This document shows, piece by piece, positions 26,401-41,400 of a DNA stretch of 64,000 nt (position 1 is the first letter of the stretch; each line of letters opens with the position of its first letter). Source of the DNA: Dasyornis broadbenti (taxonomy: Eukaryota > Chordata > Aves > Passeriformes > Dasyornithidae); the NCBI GenBank assembly GCA_013397935.1, contig VZRN01005383.1:124001-188000 (forward strand). Reading direction: 5' to 3'. The translations under genes and the position numbers were made by a program. A model generated the notes under the pieces. The model saw nothing but the letters and a program-made list of their open reading frames with translations. It ran no database searches and had not been told where the DNA came from.

Positions 26401-29400
26401 CGACAGTTGGTGCAAAAAAAGTCAGATTGGTGAGGTATGTCAGCCAGCCTTAAAGATGTATGTGGTTTCATATGCTTACTTTCCTCTCACTTAGGAGTGC
26501 AATAGGTATGGGTCCTTACTTTGCACAGAACAAAGACCTGAGTTTTTTTGACTCTGAAAGCTGGAATTCCATATTAACACTTACCTTCGTATGTTCTATT
26601 CCGTGTTTGTTGAACAATTTTTTCCCCATCTTTCTTACTGAAACCAATCTTCAGGACTTCCTGTAAAGCTAGAGCATAAAGAAGAATAGCATCATGGAAG
26701 CCTTCCACAAACATGTTCACCTAAAAAAGAAAGAAGAAAAAAACACAATGGCAATTGGCAAATAGCAAAATTTTTCTTTCCTAGGGAATTAACTAGAGAG
26801 AATACAAATTAACCAAAGGGATTAATTTGGAGAGTTACTTTCTCAGCTGCTGGAATACAAAGAGATATATCTCAAAAAACCCTCAGAGGGACAATGGCAA
26901 CTTTTGACCCACTTTTATAACCAGTTAACCACTATCTGCTATTCTGGACATTAAAATCACACTTTAATGTTGTGTCTGAATAGCTCTCCAGATAGGGGAG
27001 AAATATGCAGATCCCAGTTCCCATGCCCGGATGCACAAATCCTGCACTTGACCATGTGAGATTGTGTAAGGTGCTGAGCACCCTCATCCTACAGCAGCAA
27101 GTATAACCCACTCCCTCTGCACAGGGGACTTAGCACCTCTCAGGACTGGGAAGTATGTTCAGCCATGATTTGTTTTGGAGAGCACAACTGGTGGATTTGC
27201 TTGTTTAATGATTACCACTTCCATTTCTGGCCCTTGTTCAGCCAAGCATCTCTCCATGAGCAAATGAGCAAAAGAGAAAACCACTTACCCTTTCCAGTAA
27301 TGTGTTCTCTGGAACTGCCAGGAGAATCTTTTCCTGTCCTTTATAGTTTTCTCAGTAAGTGACAAAAAAATGAATGAAATGTTGCTTTATAACCCTAACA
27401 CAAAAGAAGGGTTCAACTAACCCTTCTTTTTTGCAGCTGTTACTTTACATTTTAATATTCCTCTGTCCTACACATCATGCAGCCCATGGTCTGTGTGAAA
27501 TTGTGAAACTTACAAACGATCAAGCAAGATGATATGCAGGAAAACTTTATTCACTTAATAGGATCCTGTATCCCCTTTGAAGAACTGCTGCTTAAACCTG
27601 TTCCTGGATTAATGTGAAAAGTCTCAGGTGTGCCCAGCGTATGGTTTGGCTGGGAGTGGAAGTGCAATCCCATCTGCGAACAGTAAGTACTACTCTTTTA
27701 GAAGATGATTTTAAATGGCATAAATTACCCATAGTTTCAGCTTCCTTGACAACATAAGATAAATGCTGGAGTTTGTGTGTGAGCAACTGAGCTCAGATGG
27801 AGACCCGTCAGCAGAAGCTGATGCAGCATGACCTGACCAGCACAAGTATTCCTCTTCTGTAGGTAGCAATTCATATTTCAGCAGTGCGATGCACTCACTC
27901 AATGCACGGTAATTCAGAATGAATTATCTTTTCAGCTGCAAGAAGGATGTTCCCATCCACTCTGAGTTTCACTACAATAAAAAAGGTCCTGACATCCTAG
28001 TAAAGGTGTAACCACATTATCCGGTCTCTTATTGTCACTTCCAGTGAAGAGCTCACCTCTACAAATATTCTTCTGGATAGAAGCAACATTTAGTTATTCT
28101 TCCACTGCAGAGTATCTAAACTATTTAAGATGCCAGTAAAGGAAGTGCTACTGTAACTCTCACAGGTTTAGCTAGACATTAAAAATGTTAGACAAAACAT
28201 GTGGCCAGTTAACTAAATAACTGCTTCATAGATAAAAAGCATTACATAGTTGATTGGCTAAGCCGAACTAATCAAATCCTGATAATGTAATTACATCCAA
28301 GACATTCCTTCACTCTTAAAGCAGTTGCCAATGGTAAGGAGAACTTCAGAATTATTTACAGATAATATAAAAGTTTACATTGCTCTGATATTTAAAATTG
28401 GACTTTTAGTAACTCCAGCCAATGGCTGCAGTTGAATGCATCACATTCATCCGGGGAAGAGCCCGCAGTGCTACAGGAGGCTCAGAACAGCTCGGCTCAC
28501 TCTGACAGCCAAAGACTAAAGAGCAGCTGCAGTTACTCTGAGCTAAGGAGAGAGCACAAAAGAAGAGGTGAAAGTCAGGCTTTTGGTGGAATAAAAAGAG
28601 CTGATGGACAGAGTGAATACTGGGACAGGCCTTGCCAGCAGGGGATTTAACTTTTCAGAATTGAAAAAAACCCAACCAAACCAAGAAACCACAAAGCTCA
28701 ACAACTGCTTCATGTGCCAGTGTTAGAGTCCAAGTGGCCTGTGGATGATCAAACTTCAGCTTTCTTTATGTGACATTCTTTCTCTCAGAAGAGAAATTAG
28801 ACTCTACAGTAGCTTTACCTCCCTGCTGGCTGATTTACAGTTTTTGGCTGGCAGTTGTTACAAGGAAAACTATTTGTCACTTCTTTTGTCCATGGCAAAG
28901 ACCTCTCAGTGTAACACAGCAACCTTCAAAATCCATTTTGACAGCTAATTTGCTCAGCCTGAAATCTGCTCATGCCACCAGCCTGAAAACCCTTCTGTAG
29001 ACATTGCAGATTTGCCAGATAAGCCCTGTCAAAACTCACTTTGCAGTTTGGGAAGTTTACTGCCACAGCCTCTTGCCAAAGCTCCGCTTGGCCAAAACCC
29101 CTGACATTACATGTGAAAAATCACACTAGAAAATCGTCAAAGGTCGTTTATGCCACTGCTCAGTTGCTCACACACAAACTCCAGCATTTATCTTATGTCG
29201 TCAAGGAAGCTGAAACTATGGGTAATTTATGCCATTTAAAATCATCTTCTAAAAGAGTAGTACTTACTGTTCGCAGATGGGATTGCACTTCCACTCCCAG
29301 CCAAACCATACGCTGGGCACACCTGAGACTTTTCACATTAATCCAGGAACAGGTTTAAGCAGCAGTTCTTCAAAGGGGATACAGGATCCTATTAAGTGAA

Positions 29401-32400
29401 TAAAGTTTTCCTGCATATCATCTTGCTTGATCGTTTGTAAGTTTCACAATTTCACACAGACCATGGGCTGCATGATGTGTAGGACAGAGGAATGTTAAAA
29501 TGTAAAGTAACAGCTGCAAAAAATTTTGAAGGGTTTGCTCTTTGCTGCAGGAAAAGTGTTAAAAAGAGCTTGAGTGTAAAGTACATATTCCATGAATGTT
29601 TCAAACTGGAATGAGAGTAAATGTGAAGATGTCTTCACAGGCTGCTTGAAGGTGTCTATGGTAATTAATAGTGCATTAGTTCAACCTTAGACACCCTCAG
29701 GACAAAAACTGAACAGAGTATAAAATCTATTAAAAGCCCATTAATCTTATAGGCAATTAAAAGTTCTTTCAGTTGAGCTCTAATAAAAACCACATTTTTT
29801 TTGTACTATAATGTTTCCCATTTTCATTTATGCTGCTTTTTAATTACAGGTGTGAGCAGATCTCCAGATTTAGTGATCACAATTTGCCTGTCAGATCCAC
29901 TAAAATGTTGCTGCTCCTGGCCCATACTGCACGGCAGGGCCACTCCTCAACGTAGTAGCAATGCCACTAACAGCAAAGAAGGTGAATGTCTTTGGAGGCT
30001 GCAATGTAAATATGTGGAAACCCCTTTCTGAGCTGTGTTCTGTATTACTTTCACATCCTGTTCTAATACCATATACCTAAAGAGCAAGTACGCTAACTGC
30101 TTAGGGTACTAAGATATATGCCCCTTTTATCTTCCTGCCTTTCTACTTGAATTAATCATCTTCTATCAGAGAAAACAACCAAAACCCAACAACCCCTCTC
30201 AGTGGAAATCACATACATAAATCTCACACAGCTCAAAGTTATAGTTCCCCAAGCAGCTATATTGTGACCACACAGTTCATATATACCAAGGTGTTAACAG
30301 CATACACAGCAATGCAAAACACTACTGATGTGGAAGACAGCCAAGTTACAGCTATGCAGTACCCACTACTTTCCATATCCTGCCTACTGACTGTAATATA
30401 AGATTATTCGCTTCCATCTGGAACTGCCCAGCTCTGAATCACAGCAATTACAGCAATTTGTACCACTTCCATGCTTAGTGGGGAGCATCATCACCACTTT
30501 TCTAAACTGAAAAGGCAAACAGCTAACCTTTACCAAACTTGATCTCTGCATCTACTTTCCAATACATCCATAGTGATTTTCAAGTTGTCAAACTATAATT
30601 CCAGCTAAAATTAGTGAGGACTCTGGGGAACTGCAGAGGGCTGTACACAGGTATTTTGCAAAAATCTTACCAATTTACATATTTGACATGATACTCCCCT
30701 ACTATCTCCTACTATTTCAATGTATCTCAAAAGAAGTATTTTTCTAAGGAGTTGCAATTTAACTGTCAGTTCTCTCTTTTTAAACCTCCTTCACCAAGCC
30801 AAATACAATTATGGTCCTTCCTTTATGAGCTTTTTCGAAGAAGCCCTGACATAGCTAATTTCTCTTACATGTATTCCTGACACAACTTTGGTTTTCTTCT
30901 GCTGACTCACTATCCAGCACTATCATCTTAACTCTAGAGCAGGGATTTTTTTCTTTAATACCATTTGTTGATGTTGCTTATTCCCGTTCAGGACATTGCC
31001 ACTGCTGATGCTGTTCTAAGTACTTGTTTATGGTCCTGAGATGGTCAGGGGCCCTCAACAGTTCCTTAATGAGTTGCTATGACCTTCCTCTGAGCCACAC
31101 AAATCTAGAACAAAGTGCTCATTATTTCCATACAGTAGATGATCAACAGATAGAAATGATTCATGTTTAATTTTTTTAAAGATCAAATGTCATTATTACA
31201 AACTGATTTTGTGTTAAACTTCTTGTTGACATAATCCCAGTGAGAAATTCTGGGTGGAACTGACATACAGATTGAGAATGTGAAGCGGAGGGAAGAATAT
31301 TCTTACACCTGAGCATTACCTGAGAAGAGGTAAAGTGCATTTCAAACCAGCAAAGTCATATGCTGCTTCAGCTTTGCAGTCATGTATTAGTCCTACTGCA
31401 GTAACACCACATGTATCATTCTGCATGCTACCACCATAACAGGATTATCACAGCTCTCATTAACTCACCAACCACCTCCTTAAATCCTCATGTGATTTCT
31501 TCATGCCACTATGCAACAGAAACTCACAGAGCTCCTAAGTATCCCGTGCACTGGAGCTGGGATTTCAAAGACTCCTGAGCACAACAAATGCAAAGCCACA
31601 GGATACACCCTTAGTCAGCTGTCATCAACAGCATGCCTTGGGATGCCTACAGAAAGGGATACATCACCTGATCTGTTCCACATCACTGTGGAACCAAGGC
31701 AGGAACTGGAAAGGAGGATAAGGCTGTAAAACAGTTAATCAAATCTGTATGTTTAGATGCCTAAGACGGAAAATATAGACTGTTCACTTGGACAACCATA
31801 CCGCTCCCCTACTGGACCTTAGTGCTCCAAATAAACTATGAGAGAAAGGAAGAAATTAATAGAAACACATGGTTTCTTCAGAGAAGGCCATTTCCTCAAC
31901 ATTTAATTCAAAACTGAAAAAAGAATATATGTCATTAGACCAAATTCTGGGCAACACAGCTGTAGCCAAGGACAGCCTCACACTGTATTCACTGATATCC
32001 AGTCTCTATAAATATATAAATGGGCACCTGCTCAAGAACACATGAGGCCAGGGCTCAAGACTTGGTTTTCTAAAGGACATATAACTATCCAAATGAACTT
32101 TATTATTTGGAGCTGGAAGTCACTTATCTGCCTAGAAAAAGACGAAGCGCATTCCTCAGTGTAAGAAGATGTCATGTAACAGTAAAACCTTGTGCATATT
32201 TAAGAGAGATTTATTCAAGTACTGTTGCACCAATTTCATCTATCACAGGGAGACAGTATTTATGTGGAAACCTATAAAAGATTTTTCTTATGGGGAGCAT
32301 GTGACTTTATTATTAAGATTCTGCAAACTGAGGCTTATACTCCACTCTAAAATTACAGCTTCAAAATTCAGCACTGCAGTCAAACAAGACACCACTTCCC

Positions 32401-35400
32401 TTTAAGGAGGCTTCTTCGAACAAGGCTGCCTGCTTGTGTTCATCTCCTTGCTAGCATTTGCTGATGCAGCAGCGATGCTGAGAGTAGAGGAGATGATGCG
32501 CATGCTCCATCCAAGCACGCTGCACTCCAGGCAATGTGTCCCCGGAATGAGGGATTTGCAATTGAAGCCCACAATGAGAGTCTGGGGAGCAAGCACAGCT
32601 CGCAGCCCATCTCCACCATGAAAGAACCTGCATGCACCATCTGAGAGACAAGATGTATAGCAAGACCCCTGCTTTCTCCTGCACTTTCTGTTTGATTTGG
32701 ACACAAAGATGCTGTGCTGCATTTAAGCCCATTTCTTTGAGAGTGAGCCTGTGCCTCTGCCTGCCTGCACTGTCCAGTTATGCATCTGACCAGCTGGGAC
32801 AAGAGCTGGTATGCACCCCAGGCATGACAGACCACTGCTGCCTTTGCTCCACCCAGACAAGAGGATGCTTACTCCAGCAGGACTGAAGTACCGCTCATGA
32901 AAAACTCCCATCCACTTTTAAAGCCAGTTGTGGATCAGAGGCCAGCCCTTTGTTCCACAAAAAAAGTCTGCTGAAATAAAATAAATTAACAAAAAGAAAA
33001 TAAAAATAAATTAACAAATTACAGCAGTATCTGTGATTTACCTAAAAAAGGCTGCCAAATTCAGGAGTTAAGGGCATTTGTAATGAAGGTTATTTTCTTG
33101 TAGGACAGAAAACTAACCACAAACCCAGCTCCTTTGCTCTTATATCTCATCTCATTCTTCAAGCTCTCCTCCTTGTTTTTCTTAATACCCCATTCTTGAA
33201 CAAATGGTAGATTTACTTACAGTCACCTAGCTGGGGCAGCCACAAGTTGCTCTATTGTCTCAATGGTGAACTGAAGCAAAACCTATTCAGTCCCAGACTA
33301 CAGGGTAGCTGCGCTGTGAAATGTCAGCCACAACATGTCAGGCTACAGTGACAATCGAGGTACAAAGGCTTGGAGAAACCCTTCCACCCCACTGCCTGCA
33401 AAAGTTGCCTATTCTTTGCTTATTGCTTGCAACACCCTCCTATGGTTAGCTAAAAAATAGCTGTAAACCCCTAGTGCCTGCTGCCAACAGGCTGGGCAGA
33501 AATTTCAGGATACAGCCAAAATGAGCTGCTTCCATTAAACACAGAAAGAGGAATTGCCATCCCAGCAGAGTTAGAACTTTACGCATGGTTTACATCAAGG
33601 GGCTCTGACTGCTGCACTCAACCTACGGCCTCACATTACTGGGTCTCAGGCTCTCCCCAGACCTCCCCTGGCATGACCAAAGCAGGGGCAGGCTGAGCGG
33701 AGAACTGCTTCAGGAACAGGATGCTGTTCTGGACCAGATTTTCCCCCTCAAAACCTATTTATTTCTGGCTCTATCCATTGTGTTCACTGATTCCTTTTGC
33801 AAGCTGCTACCAGCCATTTTACCCCTCTGTGGTTTTTGTTCCTGTGTTGCCTTTTACTGTTGCTCTCAAAAGAGTGCAATTGATGTATCTAAAGTACTGT
33901 TTTGTACCAGAAGTCAACCACCTACAGAATAATAACTTAGGGGAATTTTTCCTTTCTGTATGCTTTACACACATACTATTCACCTTTTATAATTCAGGTT
34001 TAAAGGGTTACCTGTCAAGGAAAAGGTAACCTGTCTCCAGGTTACCTGTCAAGGAAAAGGATAGAATTAGAGAATACATTCGTGTGCTTCTGCAGTCAAG
34101 GCAAAATAATATCCCATGTTTATAATACATCCCTAACATCAGATAAAAAACTAATGCAAAGCATCTCTAGCGCACAGAACTGTACTATGACTGCTTGAAT
34201 ACTGAAGGGCTCTTAATCTTAAAAGGTTTTGTGGTCATTTTTAAAATTAACCTTCCTACTTTTTTAGGATTTCCTTCTAACAAGCTATGCGGTCATTCAT
34301 GTGATGAGTTACAAAACTATGTCCAGATACCATACATCTAGTCATAGTGGTGAAACACAAGAGATATTAAAGAAATTATTCTTTTCAGCTGAACACACAC
34401 ACACAAACTAAAATATCCTTGTTTTAATTAAATTTTTCTAAGAATCCCCAAAGGTAGTCTGATGGTAATCTGTTATGCAGTTGTAACAAATGCTTACATT
34501 TTAAGTTAGCATTGAAGCTGGGACCTTTCTTTGTAAGTAGCAAAAAACCCACCACCCTAGTTCTTTCATCAGATACTAAGGTTTTGATGTCAGCAGGCAA
34601 GACCATTTTTCAAGGAGCAACGTAGCTCAAATGAGCTGGTTTTCAGGATGACAGTCACTCATCTGAAAAAATCAGTTCCACTTGCTAAAATAAATTGAAG
34701 CAGTTTAAATGAATGCAGAGCTAGGACAAACAGGAAGGACATTTTTTGTTAAATGTTTATCCTTGTACAATGTGCAATTGTTTCGGGTTCTGGATTTCTA
34801 ACATTTTCACCAAACCACAAAAATCACAGACATATTTCATTTTTTGTATTAAAAACTCTCAAGATCACATCAGTTCTCATGCAAAACTCAGAAAAAAAAA
34901 AAAATCACTGTATCACTGTGGAGACAGCTAATGTGTTCAAACTGAATTTACCTGTGCCACACTAGCTAGCGGGCTGGTAAAATCTTGGATAGGGTAAAAA
35001 CACAGTTGATGAAAAGGACCACTTGATTTCTGCTTTGCAGCAGATTAGCAGAGGCTACCCAGCAGAGCATTTGCTTTACAGTCTTAAGGGTTGGATAAAC
35101 ATGAATGATTTAGACACAGCCAAAAGTGGTGCTTAGCTCAAAAGTATGCTTGGAGCTGGGATTAGTCATCTAAGCTCCTTATTCAGTACCAGGCAAAAAT
35201 TAGGCACACAAAACCAAGATTCATAAGAATCAGCACCCCATCTCACCCTTGCCAGCAGAGGAGGTAGAGAATGAGGGATGATGCAAACCTCTCACTCCCA
35301 CACAGGCAGGTAACAACTCCCCACTGCATGAACATGCAGACAAGCCTTTACAAAAACCCCATAGGGCACCAGTCCCTTTAAATTCCATGCCCGTTTAATC

Positions 35401-38400
35401 TAAGAGCCCTAGGACTACTACTACTATGGTGCTAGCAGGAGAGAATTCAGGATCCAATCTCTGCTTTCAGAGAATCTGGATTCCACTCTTCCCCTGCCCT
35501 GTCTGCAGGGCATCCTGAGGTGGAGGCACTCCTGGAACCGAAACCCAGGTGCTCAGGGAGAGGTATGACCTGCCAAGACCTGGGAGACCTCTGGGCTGGG
35601 AGTAAATCATTTGCCAGAACAGCCCACCTGAGGCTGTGGTTGCCATGACAAATGATCCTTTTATTAAATACCAGGGTAAATGGGCATATGAACTTGTAAA
35701 CTTTAATGGCATGGAACTAATGCAAACCCTCAGGCTGCTATTAATCATGCTTCCATTCCAAATAGTTTAAAATTTAACTATTTGGTTTTGTTATTTTCTT
35801 TCAGAGAGTGGATATCTGATGAAAGGTGTTCAGCTGACTGATTAACCATCCCTTTGCTGGCATAGTAGCACAGGAGAGGTACAGCATTTATCCCAGAAGG
35901 TATTTGTGTGTACCTGTCCACAGGCAGTAAGGTTCCAGCTACACACCTGAAAAGTCCTCCCACCCTTCAGCAGCAGCATGGTAGTTAACACCGCTACATC
36001 TGAGGATTTGCAGCCACTCCAAGAAACTAAAACCTCACTCTCATAGTGGCTTGCATCCTTATTGACTGTCTGATCCCTGAGATCCCCCTTGATTTTGCTC
36101 TCTAAGGTATTTCGTAGTCTGCAGGCTGATGGCCTAACTGGATGCATTGTACACACACATTTCCCATCAAATGTAAATGTCCTGCCTAGTGAATGTCACC
36201 TTGTTCTCAGCCACAGAGCAAAGGGCGTCCTCACCTACCCTCCTCCCATTGTCCCGTGTCCCTTTCTCATGCCCCTTTTATTCATTTGCTCTGGGACAGA
36301 GACACTCCTTGTCTTTTCAACACGATTTGATATATTAGTTCTTTTTAGAATGGACTAAACCTTCTCATTTTTGTCCCAGACTTCTTTTCCTAATGAAAAA
36401 AGTGTCCACTAAAGAGAGAAGTTTTGAGTATCCTCCTGTGGGTTCCTATGCCTCCCTGCATGCACAAGAACACCACTGCCTTTATTCACACAGCCCATCC
36501 TCACAGACCGACTACATTACGTCCTCTGCATTAGCAAAATTGCTAAATATCCCCTGAAAAAAAAGTAAAAAATCAGAGCTGGCAGTGTTGTACACTGACT
36601 TTCTCTCACAGCCCAACAGAGTGGAGCACACCCAAGCCCTACTGCCTGTCTTTGCTCGGCCAAAGCTCATGCACAAAGGTGACCTGACTCACCCACAGGA
36701 CTTGCCTGCCCTTCTGGTAAAAGGTTTGTCCCTCTGGAGAATAAGCCTTTCCCAGAGCTACCTTCACCTTAACCTATAGCACTCAGCCGTAGGAAATTAA
36801 TGTGCAGACACAGCAGGAGATCTCAGATCAGTGGTTACTGATCACCACCTACACTGGTTTTTTAGAAGACATGTCATTCAAATATCACAAATGAGTTCAA
36901 GAAAGCTTCCCTGGACCACCTCAGTGTGGGAGCTGCCAGTGTGGAGGCAACATCTCTTCTGCTCTGGTACTCTCAAACAATATATTCACATTTCTGGCCT
37001 TGAATTGTTCTTCCTATATGTCCCTAAAGAAAATAAAGCATGGCTCCTTCCCCACACCTCCTGCCACCCTCCTAATCAAACTCTGATTAAATTGTTTGGC
37101 TCAGACAGAATTCAAACATCAGACTCTTAACCCAATCGGCGTTACCGCAGTGCGAGGGTACCAGCACAGGTGAGGTGAACCCTCCACAGCACCCAAGGTG
37201 TGAGGCTGGAGCATCCCATCAGCCATCTGGCAAGTACAGAACAGCTTCCAGCTGCCTGCCCAGGACTCTGCTGCTGGCTGCAACACCATCCTGACATGGG
37301 ACAGACTCACCCAAACCTCCTCTTCATGCCTTGTTGAGCTGAGTATTTTTTCACTAAATAAGGAAACTTCCAACTCCGTGTTATTTTCACAAGATAGACA
37401 CCGAGGCAACAAGACTCATAGAAAAAGGTAGTGGCTGCTAAAAAGTCTGTTAGCAAAGGTATCTCATTTTTCAAGTGCCATTTTATGCAAAATGACATAC
37501 CAAATCTACCTTTTCCTTCACTCAAACATCTTAGAGCCAAACCTGAGGACTATTCCATACCAGTAGCAAATATCCTATGAATTTACATAAAACCAGTATC
37601 TCAATCTAAATTAAGCTTTTGGATTACTAGCAATGCAAATAGCATGGAGAAGCATTAAAAAGAGAAATGGGTTATGAATTTTGCAGAAGAACATATTTTT
37701 AACACTTTATTAGTGGAAAATAAGGTGTATTTCAAGCAAGTACTTCAAAGAGTGCCTTACCCATGAGTGCCTGTTTAGTAAAGTGGAATGTGAATATCTG
37801 TGAAATCCAAGTAAAAACATGGGGCTATGGAAAATATACAATGTATCCATGAAGATCAACTCTAAACTTTTACATTCCCTCAGAGTTCAGACGTTACTAT
37901 TTCCAGATATACATACAGTTTTATACTATCTCCTCCATGGTTTAAGACAGCCTCAAAAATATGCTTGGATAGGCTAGAAAAACTAAACAAATCCACTGGA
38001 AGAAAGAAGAATAATTTCTTTCTTTTACTGTCTTTTATGACATCTGTTACTGGCAAAAGACATACTATTACACTGTAGTTTTGCCTAAGACCCTGACGTG
38101 GATGACACTGGTCTTTCATATCACTGAGAAAGCATTAACTTCAGGGAAAAAAATAAAAGTCTGCTGTATTCACCAAATTTAGCAGTCCACAGTTCAATGC
38201 TCCTCTTACAGAAAATAAAGACACTCTCATTAATTCCAAGGGGTGAAGGGTTGGTTGTGAAAATCCTAAATATGTTTTACTAATAGAATTCATCTTGTTA
38301 ATAAGCTGGCATGTGAAACCGTTTTTTCCGGCTGCTGAAAGCAGCTTGTGGTTTGCTTTTATTCTTTTGAACACAATTAGCAAAGCACTCTAGCAGCTGA

Positions 38401-41400
38401 ATAGACCCATTCATTTGAACAAATTATCCCCTGGCAGGACTTGGGGGCTTTTTTCTTTTTCTTTTTTTTTTCCTCCCTTAAATCTCCTCAAAACTCTCTC
38501 CCATCCTTCTGCAGTCAGAAGACACAAAAGCCTGCCTGGCATTAATCTTGCCTGCCTATGCCTGAAAAAGACAAGTGAGAAGGACACTGCTGAGTAAGAA
38601 GCATTTTCAGCATCTCAGTGACGAGACTGAATTGCTCACTTCTCCCAACCTTATCTTAGCTGGTGTGCAACCCTAATTAAAAGGCTGACGTAAGGACTAC
38701 ACACAGGGAAGAGTCTGGCACGGATGTTATGGATGAGATGATAAACTTTATGAGCACAGCTACCTCCCATGTAGCTTTTGTAGTTAACTGTTGGAGCTAG
38801 AAAGGTTGCTCTTGAGCGCACCGTTTTGCCTTTCAGAGGTCTGAAAATGTTAAATAAAACAGAGTTGCCCTGTGCAGTAGCGAGTAGCATCTTGCTGATC
38901 TAATTAATCTACATAGCTCATTCTTTCACTGAGATAACTTTACTGACAAATCAGGCTCCAGTTCCCTTCTCCTGATGTTCTTTTGCAGGTTGAAAAAGGC
39001 TGTGGCTAGGATAAAACTCATGCATCCACCTCGTGAACAATGCTGTCATGTAGCTAACACAGCAGAAATATTTGTTTAATTAGTTACATTTTCAGCTTTT
39101 AAATGAGACGAAAAAACAAGCCATGGGTGGTCTGTAACCTCAGAAGAGCAAATATCCCTGGCTGTAAAATCATCCGAGCTCAGAATACTGGGTTGGACAT
39201 GAAAAAAGCATTTATTGAATCCTGGGCTTGAGTCAGGAACAGAAGGTGCATTAAGAACTTCCAAACTGCAGCCTACCACCAATTCATTAAGTGTTCAGCA
39301 TTATTTAATAAAAATGCCTTATGCATATACTTTAACTGAAACACTGTTTATTCATAAACATTTTTAACTACAGTATGTGTTGGGAATTATTCACACACCA
39401 ATTTAGAGACAGTTTTAAATTCTTCCTTTAAGTAATTGCATGCAATTCCCACTGCTGTCTGCCACAAGTAGGCTATAGGTCTGCAAGCAGAGCTTGCCCT
39501 GTATTTTGCAATTAAACCAAGGATCTTAGTTGGTTTATAGAGATCAGGACACCCTGTTGTTAATGTCTTGTTAATGCATTAACATCACAGAAGTGAGAAA
39601 ACTGCCATCATTTATATAAAAGCATTAATGTCATTCTACTGCATGCCTGAACCCCAAATTTGAATAGATTTTTTCAAAAGTTCCTCCTTTTATGCATATT
39701 TTATCAGAGAAGTCGATCTCCAGGTAGGCATAAAACAAAACAGTCAGGTTTTCTACAAAACTATGGGATGTTTCTTGAAAAAATATAGTGACACTTTTGA
39801 AAGCTGAAACAATGGCTGAGAAGATTTAATGCTTCAGCACACAGTTCTTTGGGTTGCATTAACATGACAGTAACTGCTTTCACACTCAGATTGGAGAACA
39901 AACAAACTAACAATATTTCTAATGGACTCAGGCAGCTGTTGCAATGGGATATTGCAATGGGACACTGCAGACAAGGAACATCATCATTGCCCCATTGCCC
40001 CATCCTGTGCAACTACTACCTACCCATACATTTCTAAGATGCTCTCCCAGAACCCCTCAACCACTCTTATTTTCAATGCTGTCTAGTTAAAAGGTGCTTA
40101 AGGAAGCTTTTTACTTCACAAGAGAAATTCCTGGAGAAATTGTCTTTTCTACACTTTCCCGATCATTCATAAGGCACAGGTTCTTCCACCGTCCGCATTT
40201 CCACAGTAACACCCATGCAGAAACAACAGAAACTTCTGACCTAGGAAAGACATACCCAAAACTCAATTTTCTCTTTTCTGTGTGATTTCACAGCTGGAGA
40301 TGAAGACAGCCAACACTCTTTGACCTGTTACTCCTCCAAGGGCCGTATGTGTTCTGCATCTGGCAGTGGGACAGCTGCTGCTTTAGGACTTTGCCCTTTC
40401 TGTCTCCCTTATCTTTCCTTCTGTCATCTGCTTATTTTCCATTTTTATGATATTCATTTTTGGTAGATAATAATGCCTTTAGGATTAGTGCTGGCAAGAG
40501 GCCAGGACAAAATGGCAGCACTAATGACTTTTGTTTGAGTTAGGGTCACTGTGAGATAATTTAGACTATGGGCCTGGGGCCCCATTTTCCCATGACATTG
40601 GAAAAATACACACAGAAAAGCAGACACACTGAATGCTTCAAATCCAAACCTCCCTAAGCTCCTCCTCTTGGGACACAGCTTGCAGAAAAGAATGAGAACT
40701 ATATTTCAACACCCATGGATAGGACTTGAGATGGGCTGTACTATTGATTATCTTTCCACATAGTTTTTGTTTTCAGGAGCAGAATCCAGCAGAGCAAAAT
40801 CCATCTCTGTCACTTCCCACCCACTCAGCTCAAGGACTTTTCCCTCCCAGTCTTCTCTTGGAGGACACAGCCTTGTCTAATGCACACCCAGGACACTTTT
40901 TTCCCATGTTGCCAAAAAAAGCACTCTTAATGGGTGCCCACTACCCACAGAGACGAAGGAATTGGCCTTCAGTCTGGCTTTTTATTTTTCCTCCATTAGT
41001 TTTAAGAATGGATTTTTTTCTTAATCCTGAAGGCTGCCCCAAAATGTTTCTCCTCTTAAGAGGGCAGCAGGACAACCAGTTAAGGAAATATGATGCATCT
41101 CTTTCCCACTGTCCAAAGTGGTGAAATATATAAGTCATCATAAATGATACAAAGCAAACCAGAAAGTTAAAATTCACACACTGTTAATGACAAAACACAG
41201 CTGAGGTTTTTTTTTTTTGCTATACTCTGCCTGAGTATAAGAGACTAACTCTCTTAGAGACATTTATTTTACTGTTATTAGAAGGCTGTGAAAAAGCAGG
41301 TAGGGGAGGCTTTGCTGAGATCTGTGGAAGTTAAGTAACCATCTCATGCCAGGATACTCTGCATTTCAAACCAAACCTCCTTCCCCTATAGTCATGGCCT

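Larger units (their letters stand above)
22818..26584 (-). other. NPR3: NPR3 intron 4, with one CR1 tail
   Basis: A 3,767-bp intron between donor gtaagt and acceptor ttctttag. It holds a CR1 fragment near 23500-23710 with a 24-bp palindrome at its edge. I see nothing else in 23711-26584. Confidence 0.9.

Noticed and set aside
27592..29358. A 64-residue peptide found on both strands, suggesting a duplicated small gene
   Set aside because: Both are mirror copies from the inverted duplication; one mismatch is silent and there is no other sign of coding selection.
37090..37150. tRNA-like phrase near attcaaacatcagactctt
   Set aside because: No cloverleaf, A-box or B-box could be drawn on either strand.
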